Assembly: GCA_900763885.1 (NCBI GenBank)
Contig: CAAFLY010000124.1
Location: forward strand, 1 to 11,899
Length of the DNA stretch: 11,899 nt
From: Clostridia bacterium
Lineage (GTDB): Bacteria; Bacillota; Clostridia; Oscillospirales; CAG-272
Direction: 5' to 3'
Shown: positions 5,778 through 11,899 of the stretch, in pieces
How positions within the stretch are numbered: the stretch's first letter is position 1
Layout: each line of letters starts with the position of its first letter
The notes under the pieces: model-generated
Told to the model about the DNA's origin: nothing
The model's input: the letters and a program-made list of their open reading frames with translations, nothing else
Database searches by the model: none
Position numbers and translations under genes: made by a program

Positions 5778-7514
5778 ATGCAACTGCATCTTGGCATACA
5801 GAACGAAGCGTTCAAGCTCACCTGCGGGACGGATCTGTTGGCCCGCCAATCGCAAATAGACGCTTTCCCCCACGAGATCTCCCTGTCGGCAGGACAGAAC
5901 GACACCGCCGCTTTTGAGATCGTTTTCTACGGCGACTGCGATTTTCTGCTCACCACCGGGCGCGGCTATCGAATCTCGCAGGACTGGTCCCTCCCGACGG
6001 TGCGTGCGGCGATCCATGCGCTGACCGTCGACACCCCCTATCCGGCGACCGTGCAGCTGATCGACCAGCATATTGACGATGACAACAGGACCCGGGCGGA
6101 CGCGATTCTCACATCCGACAGCTTTTCCATCAAGCGCGGCGCAACCCACTCTCTCTGGGCGGAGATCTGCCTGCCGGAGGACGCACGGCCCGGAGCGTAC
6201 GACTATGCCGTGACCTTCTACCAGTCCGCGCGCAGCACCGATGAGACCATCCTCGCTGAGGTGACCGCCCATGTGGAGGTTCTGCCGTATCGCATGCCTG
6301 CGCCGAAAGAGCACCGGTTCCATCTCGATCTGTGGCAGCATTCCTCCAATCTCTCGCGCAAGCATGAGGTGCCGCTCTGGTCGGACGCGCATTTTGCCGT
6401 ACTCGAAAACTATGTCCGCTCTCTCGGAGAACTCGGACAGAAGGCGGCGACCATTGTGGCAAGCGATATTCCGTGGCAGGGACAGGGCTGTGTCAACGAG
6501 GAACGGCGCGGCGCGGATCTCTACGAATACAACATCATCTCGGTCACAAAGGACACTTCCGGCGTGTTCCACTACGACTATACCGCCATGCAGCGTTACA
6601 TCGATCTGTGCGCGAAATACGGTATCGACCGCGAGATCTCCGTCTATGGGCTTTGCAATGTATGGGCACTTGCCGGAGAGGACGTCGCGCCCGATTATCC
6701 CGATGGGGTCCGCGTTTCCTACATCGACGAAGCGGACGGCTACCGGCACTTCCTCCATTCCGCCGCGGAAATCGACGACTACATCCGCTCCCTTCACGAC
6801 TATTTCCGCGCGACCGGACAGCTGGACAAGGTGCGTCTTGCCGCGGATGAACCGGGAGATGTGGAAAAATACCGCCGGATCCTTTCGCATATCTTTGCCA
6901 TCGCGCCCGGATTCCACTGCAAGGCGGCGATCAACCACGCGGAATTCATCGGCGAATTCGGCAAAGAGGTGTACGATTTCGCGCCGTACATCGACTGTGT
7001 GCTGGCGGAGTACGATAAGCTGCTCCACTACAAGGCGACAATGCGGGGCAAGCGGTTTCTCTGGTATGTCTGCTGCGGTCCCGAATTCCCGAACACCTTT
7101 CTGCGCAGCTCTCTCGCGGAATCCTACCTCATCGGGGTCATCACCTCCTTTGCCGGACTGGACGGATTTCTGCGCTGGAATTACACGGTGTTCAACGACG
7201 ATCCACGCGCCGACATCCGCTACTACATCTTCCCTGCCGGCGACACGAATTTCGTCTATCCCGCAAAGAACGGCGCACCGCTGCTGACCCTCCGCTACAA
7301 GGCTCTGCGCCGCGGGATCGAGCTGTACGAGCTTCTGGAACGCGCGAAGGAGGTCGCGCCGGACGCGGCACAGGCGGCGTTCGACACGCTGCTCCATACG
7401 GAAAAATGGGGAGATCCCACAGCACTGCGCGCATTGCCCGCGACACTTGATTATAACGCGTATGCCACGGTGCGCCGGAATCTCATGCTGGCACTCTCCG
7501 GGAAACAGAGATGA
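5778..7514 (+). CDS. DUF4091 / GH123-like glycoside hydrolase
   Basis: A 578-residue protein with the layout of GH123-like enzymes: a beta-sandwich N-domain (to about residue 175), then a TIM-barrel-like catalytic domain from HRFHLDLWQH onward, ending in the DUF4091 region with FLRWNYTVFNDDPRADIRYY. The adjacent pair D357-E358 in RLAADEPGD sits where GH123 enzymes carry their Asp-Glu pair, which acts by substrate-assisted catalysis on N-acetylhexosaminides. Beta-N-acetylgalactosaminidase activity is known for GH123; whether this distant member shares it is inference. No signal peptide is present, so it would act on imported sugar. The ATG at 5778 lacks a clear ribosome site. Its stop overlaps the next start (ATGA at 7511-7514), so translation of the DUF523 gene is coupled to it. 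Confidence 0.8.
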   Translation: MQLHLGIQNEAFKLTCGTDLLARQSQIDAFPHEISLSAGQNDTAAFEIVFYGDCDFLLTTGRGYRISQDWSLPTVRAAIHALTVDTPYPATVQLIDQHIDDDNRTRADAILTSDSFSIKRGATHSLWAEICLPEDARPGAYDYAVTFYQSARSTDETILAEVTAHVEVLPYRMPAPKEHRFHLDLWQHSSNLSRKHEVPLWSDAHFAVLENYVRSLGELGQKAATIVASDIPWQGQGCVNEERRGADLYEYNIISVTKDTSGVFHYDYTAMQRYIDLCAKYGIDREISVYGLCNVWALAGEDVAPDYPDGVRVSYIDEADGYRHFLHSAAEIDDYIRSLHDYFRATGQLDKVRLAADEPGDVEKYRRILSHIFAIAPGFHCKAAINHAEFIGEFGKEVYDFAPYIDCVLAEYDKLLHYKATMRGKRFLWYVCCGPEFPNTFLRSSLAESYLIGVITSFAGLDGFLRWNYTVFNDDPRADIRYYIFPAGDTNFVYPAKNGAPLLTLRYKALRRGIELYELLERAKEVAPDAAQAAFDTLLHTEKWGDPTALRALPATLDYNAYATVRRNLMLALSGKQR

Positions 7515-7999
7515 AGCTTCTGGTCAGCGCGTGCCTTCTCGGCTGCCCGTGCCGGTATGACGGATGCTCCAAGCCCTGCGACGCGGTGATCGCCCTGCGG
7601 GACAGGCACATTCTCATCCCATTCTGCCCGGAAATCTACGGCGGACTGCCCACCCCGCGCACCCCCGCGGAAATACAGTCCGGCAGAGTCGTGACAAGGG
7701 ATGGCAGGGATGTCACAGAGGCGTATGAAAAAGGTGCCGCGGCGGCCCTTGCGGTATACGACGCCCTCGGCTGCGACGGCGCGATCCTGAAGGCGAAAAG
7801 CCCCTCGTGCGCCATTGGTCTGGTATACGACGGCACCTTCACAGGGAGGCTTGTTCCGGGAGACGGTGTGACTGCCGCCTGTTTCCGTTCGCGCGGGATC
7901 CCCATCTGTACGGAGGAGTGCCTTTTCCCAAGCCTTGCGGACACGACGGAAGAGCGACGCATATGCTGTAGGGAAAACGCCAGAGAAACAAGGGGATAG
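7511..7999 (+). CDS. DUF523 / TudS-like iron-sulfur protein
   Basis: A 162-residue protein of the DUF523 family, recognised by the start SACLLGCPCRYDG, by FCPEIYGGLPTPRTPAE (residues 38-54) and by AKSPSC (95-100). Family cysteines C8, C39 and C100 are in place; in the studied member TudS (2-thiouracil desulfurase) three cysteines hold a [4Fe-4S] cluster that removes sulfur from thiolated bases. Extra cysteines at 12, 14, 19 and 23 are notable. Whether this one desulfurates a free base or another thio-compound is unknown. It overlaps the glycosidase-like gene by four bases and is followed 3 bases later by dapF. It probably shares a transcript by position rather than by pathway. Confidence 0.85.
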   Translation: MKLLVSACLLGCPCRYDGCSKPCDAVIALRDRHILIPFCPEIYGGLPTPRTPAEIQSGRVVTRDGRDVTEAYEKGAAAALAVYDALGCDGAILKAKSPSCAIGLVYDGTFTGRLVPGDGVTAACFRSRGIPICTEECLFPSLADTTEERRICCRENARETRG

Positions 8000-8002
8000 C
8001 TC

Positions 8003-8914
8003 ATGCGCGCATACGCTTTTACGAAAATGCACGGCTGCGGCAACGACTACATATGTATCGATCAGTTTTGTCCGCCGTATGTCCGCGACCCGTCCGCGCT
8101 TGCCCGTCAAACGGCTGACAGACACACCGCCATCGGCTCGGACGGACTTCTCTTAATCTGCCCGCCGGAGGATCCCGCCAATCACGCGCGGATGCGGATG
8201 TACAACGCGGATGGCAGCGAGGGGCTGATGTGCGGCAACGGGATCCGCTGTGTCGGCAAATACCTCGTCGATCACGGGTATGTCCGCGCCGCGGAGATCC
8301 GCGTAGAGACGGCTGTCGGCGTTCGGATCGTGCGGCCGCGGATGGATGGCGGGGTGTGTGTCGGCGCGTCGGTCGAGATGGGAAAAGCGGAATTTCCGGG
8401 GCGCGCCATGCCGGAGCAGCTCCGATACGGGACAGGAAACGTAAGCGGCACAGCACGTGCGGGGGGAGCGAGGATCCCGTTCTGGTGCGGCGGGGCGCGG
8501 TATGCCATGACCGCGGTGTCGATGGGCAATCCGCACGCCGTATGCTTTCTCGACAGATCACCGGACGATCTGCCGCTTGCGGAGCTTGCCGCGACTGCCG
8601 CCTCTCTGACCGCGGAAAAGGGGATCTTCCCGGACGGCGTGAACGTGGAGGCGGCGCGGATTGTCGCGAAGGACCGGATCGAGACGCGTGTATACGAGCG
8701 CGGCAGCGGTGAGACGATGGCGTGCGGAACGGGTGCCTGCGCCGTCGTATGTGCCGCGGTTCTGGAGGGCTTCTGCGCCGTGGAGCAGCCGATCACGGTC
8801 GTACTGCGCGGCGGCGAGGTCACGGTCACGGTACACGGTGATCTCCGCGTCACGCTCACCGGCCCCGCGGCGGTATCGTTCACGGGCGTATACCGGATCG
8901 AAGAGGCGTGCTGA
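8003..8914 (+). CDS. dapF: Diaminopimelate epimerase
   Basis: Converts LL-2,6-diaminopimelate to the meso form, the last step before lysine and the peptidoglycan cross-linking residue. All family marks are present: KMHGCGNDY at the N-terminus, catalytic C77 in NADGSEGLMCGNGIRC and catalytic C241 in GETMACGTGACA, plus SMGNPHAV (residues 173-180). The two cysteines act as the acid-base pair without any cofactor. At 303 residues it is about 20-30 longer than usual; the extra length lies around residues 130-165, before the second domain. An AGGGGA ribosome site precedes the ATG, 3 bases after the DUF523 stop. No other lysine-pathway gene is in the window. Confidence in identity is very high. Confidence 0.97.
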   Translation: MRAYAFTKMHGCGNDYICIDQFCPPYVRDPSALARQTADRHTAIGSDGLLLICPPEDPANHARMRMYNADGSEGLMCGNGIRCVGKYLVDHGYVRAAEIRVETAVGVRIVRPRMDGGVCVGASVEMGKAEFPGRAMPEQLRYGTGNVSGTARAGGARIPFWCGGARYAMTAVSMGNPHAVCFLDRSPDDLPLAELAATAASLTAEKGIFPDGVNVEAARIVAKDRIETRVYERGSGETMACGTGACAVVCAAVLEGFCAVEQPITVVLRGGEVTVTVHGDLRVTLTGPAAVSFTGVYRIEEAC

Positions 8915-9045
8915 TGCGGTTTCGGATGAACGCGCAGTTTGCCGCGCTGCCGGAGAATCCACTTCAAACGGATGGGCGGTGTGGCAGGAGAGCATCGCGT
9001 AGTATCGGCAAAACACTACAGCGCCCGACACGCATCTTGACCTAA
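8914..9045 (+). CDS. Possible 43-codon small ORF coupled to dapF
   Basis: The dapF stop overlaps an ATG (TGATG at 8912-8916) preceded by AGAGG at 7 bases. The frame encodes 43 residues beginning MRFRMNAQFAALPEN and ends in TAA at 9043-9045. It is rich in arginine, has no motif I recognise and could be chance or the remnant of a longer gene. Coupling geometry is its only support. Confidence 0.18.
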   Translation: MRFRMNAQFAALPENPLQTDGRCGRRASRSIGKTLQRPTRILT

Positions 9046-9055
9046 AAGGAATACC

Positions 9056-9075
9056 CTACAGCGGCGGGGCTGTAG
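9056..9075. promoter_or_regulatory. Inverted repeat upstream of the esterase gene, candidate operator
   Basis: CTACAGC (9056-9062) and GCTGTAG (9069-9075) are exact inverted repeats around six bases. No T-run follows, so it is not a terminator. It lies just before a possible -10 (TACAAT, 9082-9087), where a repressor would cover the -35. A second CTACAGCG occurs 40 bp upstream (9016-9023). The TACA...TGTA symmetry recalls BlaI/MecI-type sites, but no such regulator is seen in the window. Confidence 0.4.
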
Positions 9076-9081
9076 CTGTAT

Positions 9082-9096
9082 TACAATGGCTATATA
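9082..9096 (+). promoter_or_regulatory. Possible -10 region of the esterase gene
   Basis: TACAAT (9082-9087) and TATATA (9091-9096) are both acceptable -10 boxes, but neither has a recognisable -35 at 16-18 bp. Placement relative to the inverted repeat and the AT-rich stretch supports a start of transcription around here. Confidence 0.35.
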
Positions 9097-9112
9097 AAAA
9101 GAAGAGAGGATT

Positions 9113-9157
9113 AAGGAGAACGCTGATGGATCCGGCGCATCCTTAAGGAAAACGAGG
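9113..9157 (+). promoter_or_regulatory. Six-codon leader ORF and duplicated ribosome site before the esterase gene
   Basis: AAGGAG (9113-9118) stands 7 bases before an ATG at 9126 that opens MDPAHP and stops at TAA 9144-9146. The stop runs into a second copy of the same block: TTAAGGAGAACG (9111-9122) and TTAAGGAAAACG (9143-9154) match at 11 of 12 bases. GAGG (9154-9157) then serves the esterase ATG at 9167. Ribosomes finishing the leader would stop on top of the downstream site. Confidence 0.45.
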
Positions 9158-9166
9158 TTTACACAA

Positions 9167-10009
9167 ATGCAATCGGTTCAGAATTTATTCCGCAGATACA
9201 CCTTTACCACGGCGGACGGTTTCACGATGCCCTATCGGCTCTACATCCCGAAGAATTACGACTGCGGCGAGCGGTATCCGCTTGTGGTATATCTGCATGG
9301 CGCGGGAAGTCGCGGCGAGGACAATGAACGGCAGCTGGACGTACTGGAATACGCGTTCCGCAACGAGCGTTCTCCGTTATACGGTGCGGTGATTCTGGCG
9401 CCGCAGATGGGGGAGAAAGCACAGTGGGTTGACGCGCCCTATGAGAGTGGGCAGTATCGCGTAACGGACACACCGGAATCCGTGGAACTGCGGACGGTGC
9501 TTGCGATTATGGGGTACATAAAGAGCTTCTGCAACATTGACGAGGACCGGGTCTATGCCATCGGCACGTCTCTTGGCGGCTTTGGCGTATGGGATCTGCT
9601 CGTGCGGCACGGCAAGCTCTTTGCGGCGGGGATCCCGGTGTGCGGCGGCTGTGACGCGACCCACGCGGCGTCTCTCACACAGATCCCGATCTGGGCGTTC
9701 CACGGCTCCGAGGACAAAACGGTGCTTCCGGACGGAGATCGGCTGATGTACGCCTGCATCCGCAAAAACGGCGGGATCCTCGCACGCTATACGGAATACA
9801 CCGGGTGCGAGCACGCGATCTGGGATCTCGTCTACAGCGATCGCGAGGTATTCTCGTGGCTCTTCTCCCAGTCCCGGCTCAACCGTCGTCTGGCATGGGA
9901 AAAGGCGGCCCGCAACCGCAAAAAAGCCATCGCAGCGGGTGGTGGAATCGGCGCGCTCCTGCTCACTGGCGCCGCGATCTGGTTCGGATCCCGGAAGCGT
10001 CGGAAATGA
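9167..10009 (+). CDS. Alpha/beta-hydrolase esterase with a C-terminal membrane segment
   Basis: A 280-residue serine hydrolase related to the carboxylesterase/PHB-depolymerase-like (CE1-type) group. The nucleophile is S135 in GTSLGG, the acid D183 in HGSEDKTV and the base H216 in GCEHAIWD; HGAG (44-47) forms the oxyanion hole. The family removes acyl or feruloyl groups from glycans and other esters. No N-terminal signal peptide is seen. After the catalytic domain (to about 235) comes a basic stretch, a glycine/alanine/leucine-rich hydrophobic segment (about 254-274) and the tail SRKRRK. This looks like a tail anchor, or the hydrophobic-plus-basic end of a sortase signal without LPXTG. Without a signal peptide the cytoplasmic face is more likely. 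The SGNH esterase gene follows 96 bases later and may be co-transcribed. The substrate is unknown. Confidence 0.82.
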   Translation: MQSVQNLFRRYTFTTADGFTMPYRLYIPKNYDCGERYPLVVYLHGAGSRGEDNERQLDVLEYAFRNERSPLYGAVILAPQMGEKAQWVDAPYESGQYRVTDTPESVELRTVLAIMGYIKSFCNIDEDRVYAIGTSLGGFGVWDLLVRHGKLFAAGIPVCGGCDATHAASLTQIPIWAFHGSEDKTVLPDGDRLMYACIRKNGGILARYTEYTGCEHAIWDLVYSDREVFSWLFSQSRLNRRLAWEKAARNRKKAIAAGGGIGALLLTGAAIWFGSRKRRK

Positions 10010-10105
10010 ACGGGGACGGGAGCGTGGGATGGACGCTTTTGAGAACGAGTCTGTTCCCTCCGGCAAAGCTTTTCATCGTTTATCGGATGGAGAAAGGACA
10101 GTAAA

Positions 10106-11188
10106 ATGTTAGAAAACACGCTATATCGGCTGGTGCATGACAAGGAATGTGTGCTGGGATATTTCGGCGGGTCGATCACGGAAGGGGCGGGCGCCTCATC
10201 TCCCTCCACCTGCTATCGCGCGCTGGTGACAGAATGGTTCCGGTCGCGGTATCCGGACGCGGAGATCCGGGAGATCCAGGCGGCGATCGGCGGCACGGGC
10301 TCCGATCTCGGGATGTACCGGGAAGAGCTTGATCTGCTCTCGAAAGAACCGGATCTCGTCTTTCTGGAATTCGCCGTAAACGACGGCGGGGTGCCGTATG
10401 AACGGATCCTGCGGCAGGGGGAAACGATTCTGAAAAAGCTGTACGCCCACAATCCGTACGCCGAGGTGTTGATTCTTCTGACGACGACGGGTTCCGTCTG
10501 CGCGCTGCTCGAAAAAGGCGGCGAATACGTGTCCCGGAGCGCGTATTTCACCCTGGCGCACCATTATGCCATTCCCGCCATCGATGTGGGAGATCCGCTC
10601 CATTACGCCGTGATCCGTGCGGGCGGCGATTTTCACACGTATACGACGGACACGGTCCATCCGAACGACGCAGGCTACGCGATCTACACGAAAACGATCA
10701 CAGAGCAGCTGACCAAATGGCTGGACGAGACAACCGTCCCGGATATGCCTGCGAAAGCGGTACTGCCGGAGCCGCTTTGTCCGATGCTCGATCTGGACGC
10801 GCGGATGATCGACTGCAGCGCACTGGACGGTCTCACCACGGACGGGTTTGCGATGGTGGAGGAGACGATGTGCGGCAGGTATCCACGGTATTTTGCGGGT
10901 GCAAAGCCTGGGGACTCGTTCTCGTTCACGTTTACGGGCAAATCCGCCGGGTTCTACTGGATGCTGGCGAAGGACGCGGGAGATGTGGTCGTGACCGTGG
11001 ATGGTGGTGAAGCAATACCGCTGCGCGCATGGGATCACTACTGCAAAGCATTCAACCGCGCCGGTCCGTCCTTCTTTGCGCATGATCTGCCGCACGGGAC
11101 GCACACCGTGACCGTAAAAATCTCGGACGACAAGGCGGAGGAATCCGAGGGACACGCGATCCGGATCGGCTGCATTCTCGTATCGTAA
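10106..11188 (+). CDS. SGNH/GDSL-family esterase with C-terminal beta domain
   Basis: A 360-residue protein. The SGNH blocks are in order: GGSITEG with nucleophile S23, the oxyanion glycine in IGGTGS (about 62-65), N92 in FAVNDGG, and D182-x-x-H185 in DTVHPNDAGY. Together they make a deacetylase- or acyl-esterase-type active site. Residues from about 225 to 360 form a beta-rich domain (FSFTFTGKSAGFYW, HTVTVKI), which could bind carbohydrate or cover the active site. There is no signal peptide. The ribosome site AGAAAGGA lies 7 bases before the ATG. A terminator follows the stop by 11 bases, so it ends the unit begun by the upstream esterase. Removal of acetyl groups from a sugar is the likely role, by family; the exact ester is unknown. 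Confidence 0.85.
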   Translation: MLENTLYRLVHDKECVLGYFGGSITEGAGASSPSTCYRALVTEWFRSRYPDAEIREIQAAIGGTGSDLGMYREELDLLSKEPDLVFLEFAVNDGGVPYERILRQGETILKKLYAHNPYAEVLILLTTTGSVCALLEKGGEYVSRSAYFTLAHHYAIPAIDVGDPLHYAVIRAGGDFHTYTTDTVHPNDAGYAIYTKTITEQLTKWLDETTVPDMPAKAVLPEPLCPMLDLDARMIDCSALDGLTTDGFAMVEETMCGRYPRYFAGAKPGDSFSFTFTGKSAGFYWMLAKDAGDVVVTVDGGEAIPLRAWDHYCKAFNRAGPSFFAHDLPHGTHTVTVKISDDKAEESEGHAIRIGCILVS

Positions 11189-11199
11189 ACAAATATACG

Positions 11200-11232
11200 C
11201 GGAGATCGGAGCGGATTCGGTCTCCGTTTTTT
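11200..11232 (+). terminator. Rho-independent terminator after the SGNH esterase gene
   Basis: CGGAGA (11200-11205) pairs with TCTCCG (11221-11226), extended inward by a T-G and a C-G pair, followed by six T (11227-11232). TATACGC before the stem and GCGTATA after the T-run are also complementary and could close a larger hairpin. Confidence 0.8.
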
Positions 11233-11262
11233 GCGTATACAGGAACGCAAGCGATACTTGAG

Positions 11263-11296
11263 TCGGCGGATTCTGCCGTGCGGCAACCGATTTTTT
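11263..11296 (+). terminator. Possible second, weak terminator
   Basis: TCGG (11263-11266) can pair with CCGA (11287-11290) and, inside, GCC with GGC around GTGC; six T follow (11291-11296). The internal loop is lopsided, so this is weaker than the terminator just upstream. Confidence 0.3.
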
Positions 11297-11316
11297 CCGA
11301 CACAAGCAACGCTTTA

Positions 11317-11345
11317 TTGTTTTTTCGCGCCGCATGGCTTATACT
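11317..11345 (+). promoter_or_regulatory. Promoter of the Xre-family regulator gene
   Basis: TTGTTT (11317-11322), a 17-bp spacer and TATACT (11340-11345). The -35 matches at three positions only. Transcription would start near 11352, about 50-75 bases before the two possible start codons. Confidence 0.6.
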
Positions 11346-11426
11346 GGTGGCACCGGAGGAAAAACAAATCTCCGCGACAATCCTATACGGGAGGACACCA
11401 CGATGGCAAACAAGGAGGATAAGATT

Positions 11427-11899
11427 ATGTTTGAAATGCGAGAGGTCGGAAAGAGAATCACCGAGGGCAGACGGGCGAAGGGCATGACGCAGATGGCGTT
11501 GGCGGACGCGCTGGGGATCAGTTATCAGGCGGTCAGCAGCTGGGAAAACGGACGGACGATGCCCGATATTTCCAAGCTGCCGGAGATTTCCGAGGTCCTT
11601 GGTATCTCCGTGGACGAAATACTCGGGAAAGAAGCCCCGGCGGTACAGGCAGCGCTCACGAACGACACCGAAGCAGTGCTCACCCCGGAGGACATCGCCG
11701 AGGCCGCGCCAATCCTGCCGGACGAGCGGGTGGAGGAGATGGTCGAGAAGCAGATGGAGCCGGGGCTTCAGGAAGTGGATTTCTCCACCATCCAGTCGCT
11801 TCTGCCGTTTCTAAAGGGAAAGAATTGCGATCGGACACTCTGGTATTTATATGAGCGCGGCGATTTTGAGCATTTGTACGCTGCTTTGCCGTTCGCGGA
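11427..11899 (+). CDS. Xre-family helix-turn-helix regulator (partial, runs off the window)
   Basis: The N-terminal 65 residues are a Cro/C1-type domain: VGKRITEGRRAKGMTQMALA, then the recognition helix region ISYQAVSSWENGRTMPDISK and VLGISVDEIL. An acidic linker follows (TPEDIAEAAPILPDERVEEM), then a region with SLLPFLKGK and TLWYLYERGDFEHLY that is cut by the window end. Similar proteins are common in Clostridia and usually act as regulators of nearby or stress-related genes; the signal is unknown. Two in-frame starts compete: ATG 11403 (GGAGG 8 bases before) and ATG 11427 (AAGGAGG at 11412-11418, 8 bases before). I prefer 11427 because its ribosome site is stronger and regulators of this type usually begin just ahead of the first helix. 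The frame stays open to the last base. Confidence 0.85.
   Translation, partial: MFEMREVGKRITEGRRAKGMTQMALADALGISYQAVSSWENGRTMPDISKLPEISEVLGISVDEILGKEAPAVQAALTNDTEAVLTPEDIAEAAPILPDERVEEMVEKQMEPGLQEVDFSTIQSLLPFLKGKNCDRTLWYLYERGDFEHLYAALPFA

Noticed and set aside
5510..5859. Plus-strand ORF from an ATG with AGAAAGGA
   Set aside because: It would read through a strong terminator, a promoter and into the glycosidase gene in another frame. The product has no motif.
5706..7397. 563-codon open frame on the minus strand
   Set aside because: It lies antisense to the GH123-like gene, whose plus-strand product has recognisable domains and an active-site pair. The minus-strand product shows no family motif; long antisense frames are expected in GC-rich coding DNA.
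9037..9042. TTGACC as a -35 element for the esterase gene
   Set aside because: The bases 16-18 bp downstream are GC-rich (AGCGGC region) and hold no -10 box.
9508..9520. GGGGTACATA resembling part of the 20-bp palindrome arm at 422-441
   Set aside because: Ten shared bases inside the esterase coding sequence with no dyad around them; likely chance.
10196..11335. 379-codon open frame on the minus strand
   Set aside because: Antisense to the SGNH esterase, running through its terminator. No motif is seen, and the plus-strand protein has all four catalytic blocks.
1..11899. CRISPR arrays, tRNA or rRNA genes, insertion sequences, attachment sites
   Set aside because: I looked for spaced repeats, cloverleaf-like segments and transposase motifs and saw none; the few repeats found are operator- or ribosome-site-sized.

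Overview
The window is a bacterial chromosomal segment, most likely from a GC-rich member of the Clostridia (Bacillota; gut or rumen Oscillospirales/Christensenellales-like). The reasons are strong AGGAGG-type ribosome sites, sigma-A promoters with TATAAT boxes, a lipoprotein-anchored solute-binding protein with an EF-hand-like loop, a TudS/DUF523 protein, a DUF4091 (GH123-like) protein and an Xre regulator of a kind common there. This placement is inference from gene content; no rRNA or other taxonomic marker is present.

Layout. (1) 1-441: the 3' end of a SNF2-family helicase, a terminator, and a 20-bp perfect hairpin that can terminate transcription from both sides. (2) 470-4011, minus strand: an AraC-family regulator, then an orphan ABC-type solute-binding lipoprotein and an M14 (cytosolic-carboxypeptidase-like) zinc peptidase in one operon. 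(3) 4152-5456, plus strand: an FAD-dependent oxidoreductase divergent from araC, ending at a terminator. (4) 5668-8914, plus strand: a promoter followed by a DUF4091/GH123-like glycosidase, a DUF523/TudS-like iron-sulfur protein and dapF, tightly packed or overlapping. (5) 9056-11232: an alpha/beta esterase with a C-terminal membrane segment and an SGNH esterase with a C-terminal beta domain, then a terminator. (6) 11340-11899: a promoter and the 5' part of an Xre-family regulator that runs off the window.

The main regulatory observation is a matched pair of AraC-style operators. Two direct repeats of GCTCA-N7-CA (21 bp apart) precede the lipoprotein promoter. Two more (22 bp apart) precede the oxidoreductase promoter. 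In both cases the inner repeat ends exactly 23 nt before a perfect TATAAT. This predicts that the AraC-family protein encoded between them activates both units and, because the second pair lies downstream of its own predicted promoter, represses itself.

Taken together the locus looks like an uptake-and-breakdown cassette. One exported binding lipoprotein captures a ligand. A peptidase, a glycosidase-like protein and two esterases without visible signal peptides, plus an FAD oxidoreductase, suggest that a decorated glycan, glycopeptide or similar conjugate is processed inside the cell. The ligand is unknown and no permease is in the window. dapF is a housekeeping lysine/peptidoglycan gene that shares the glycosidase transcript.
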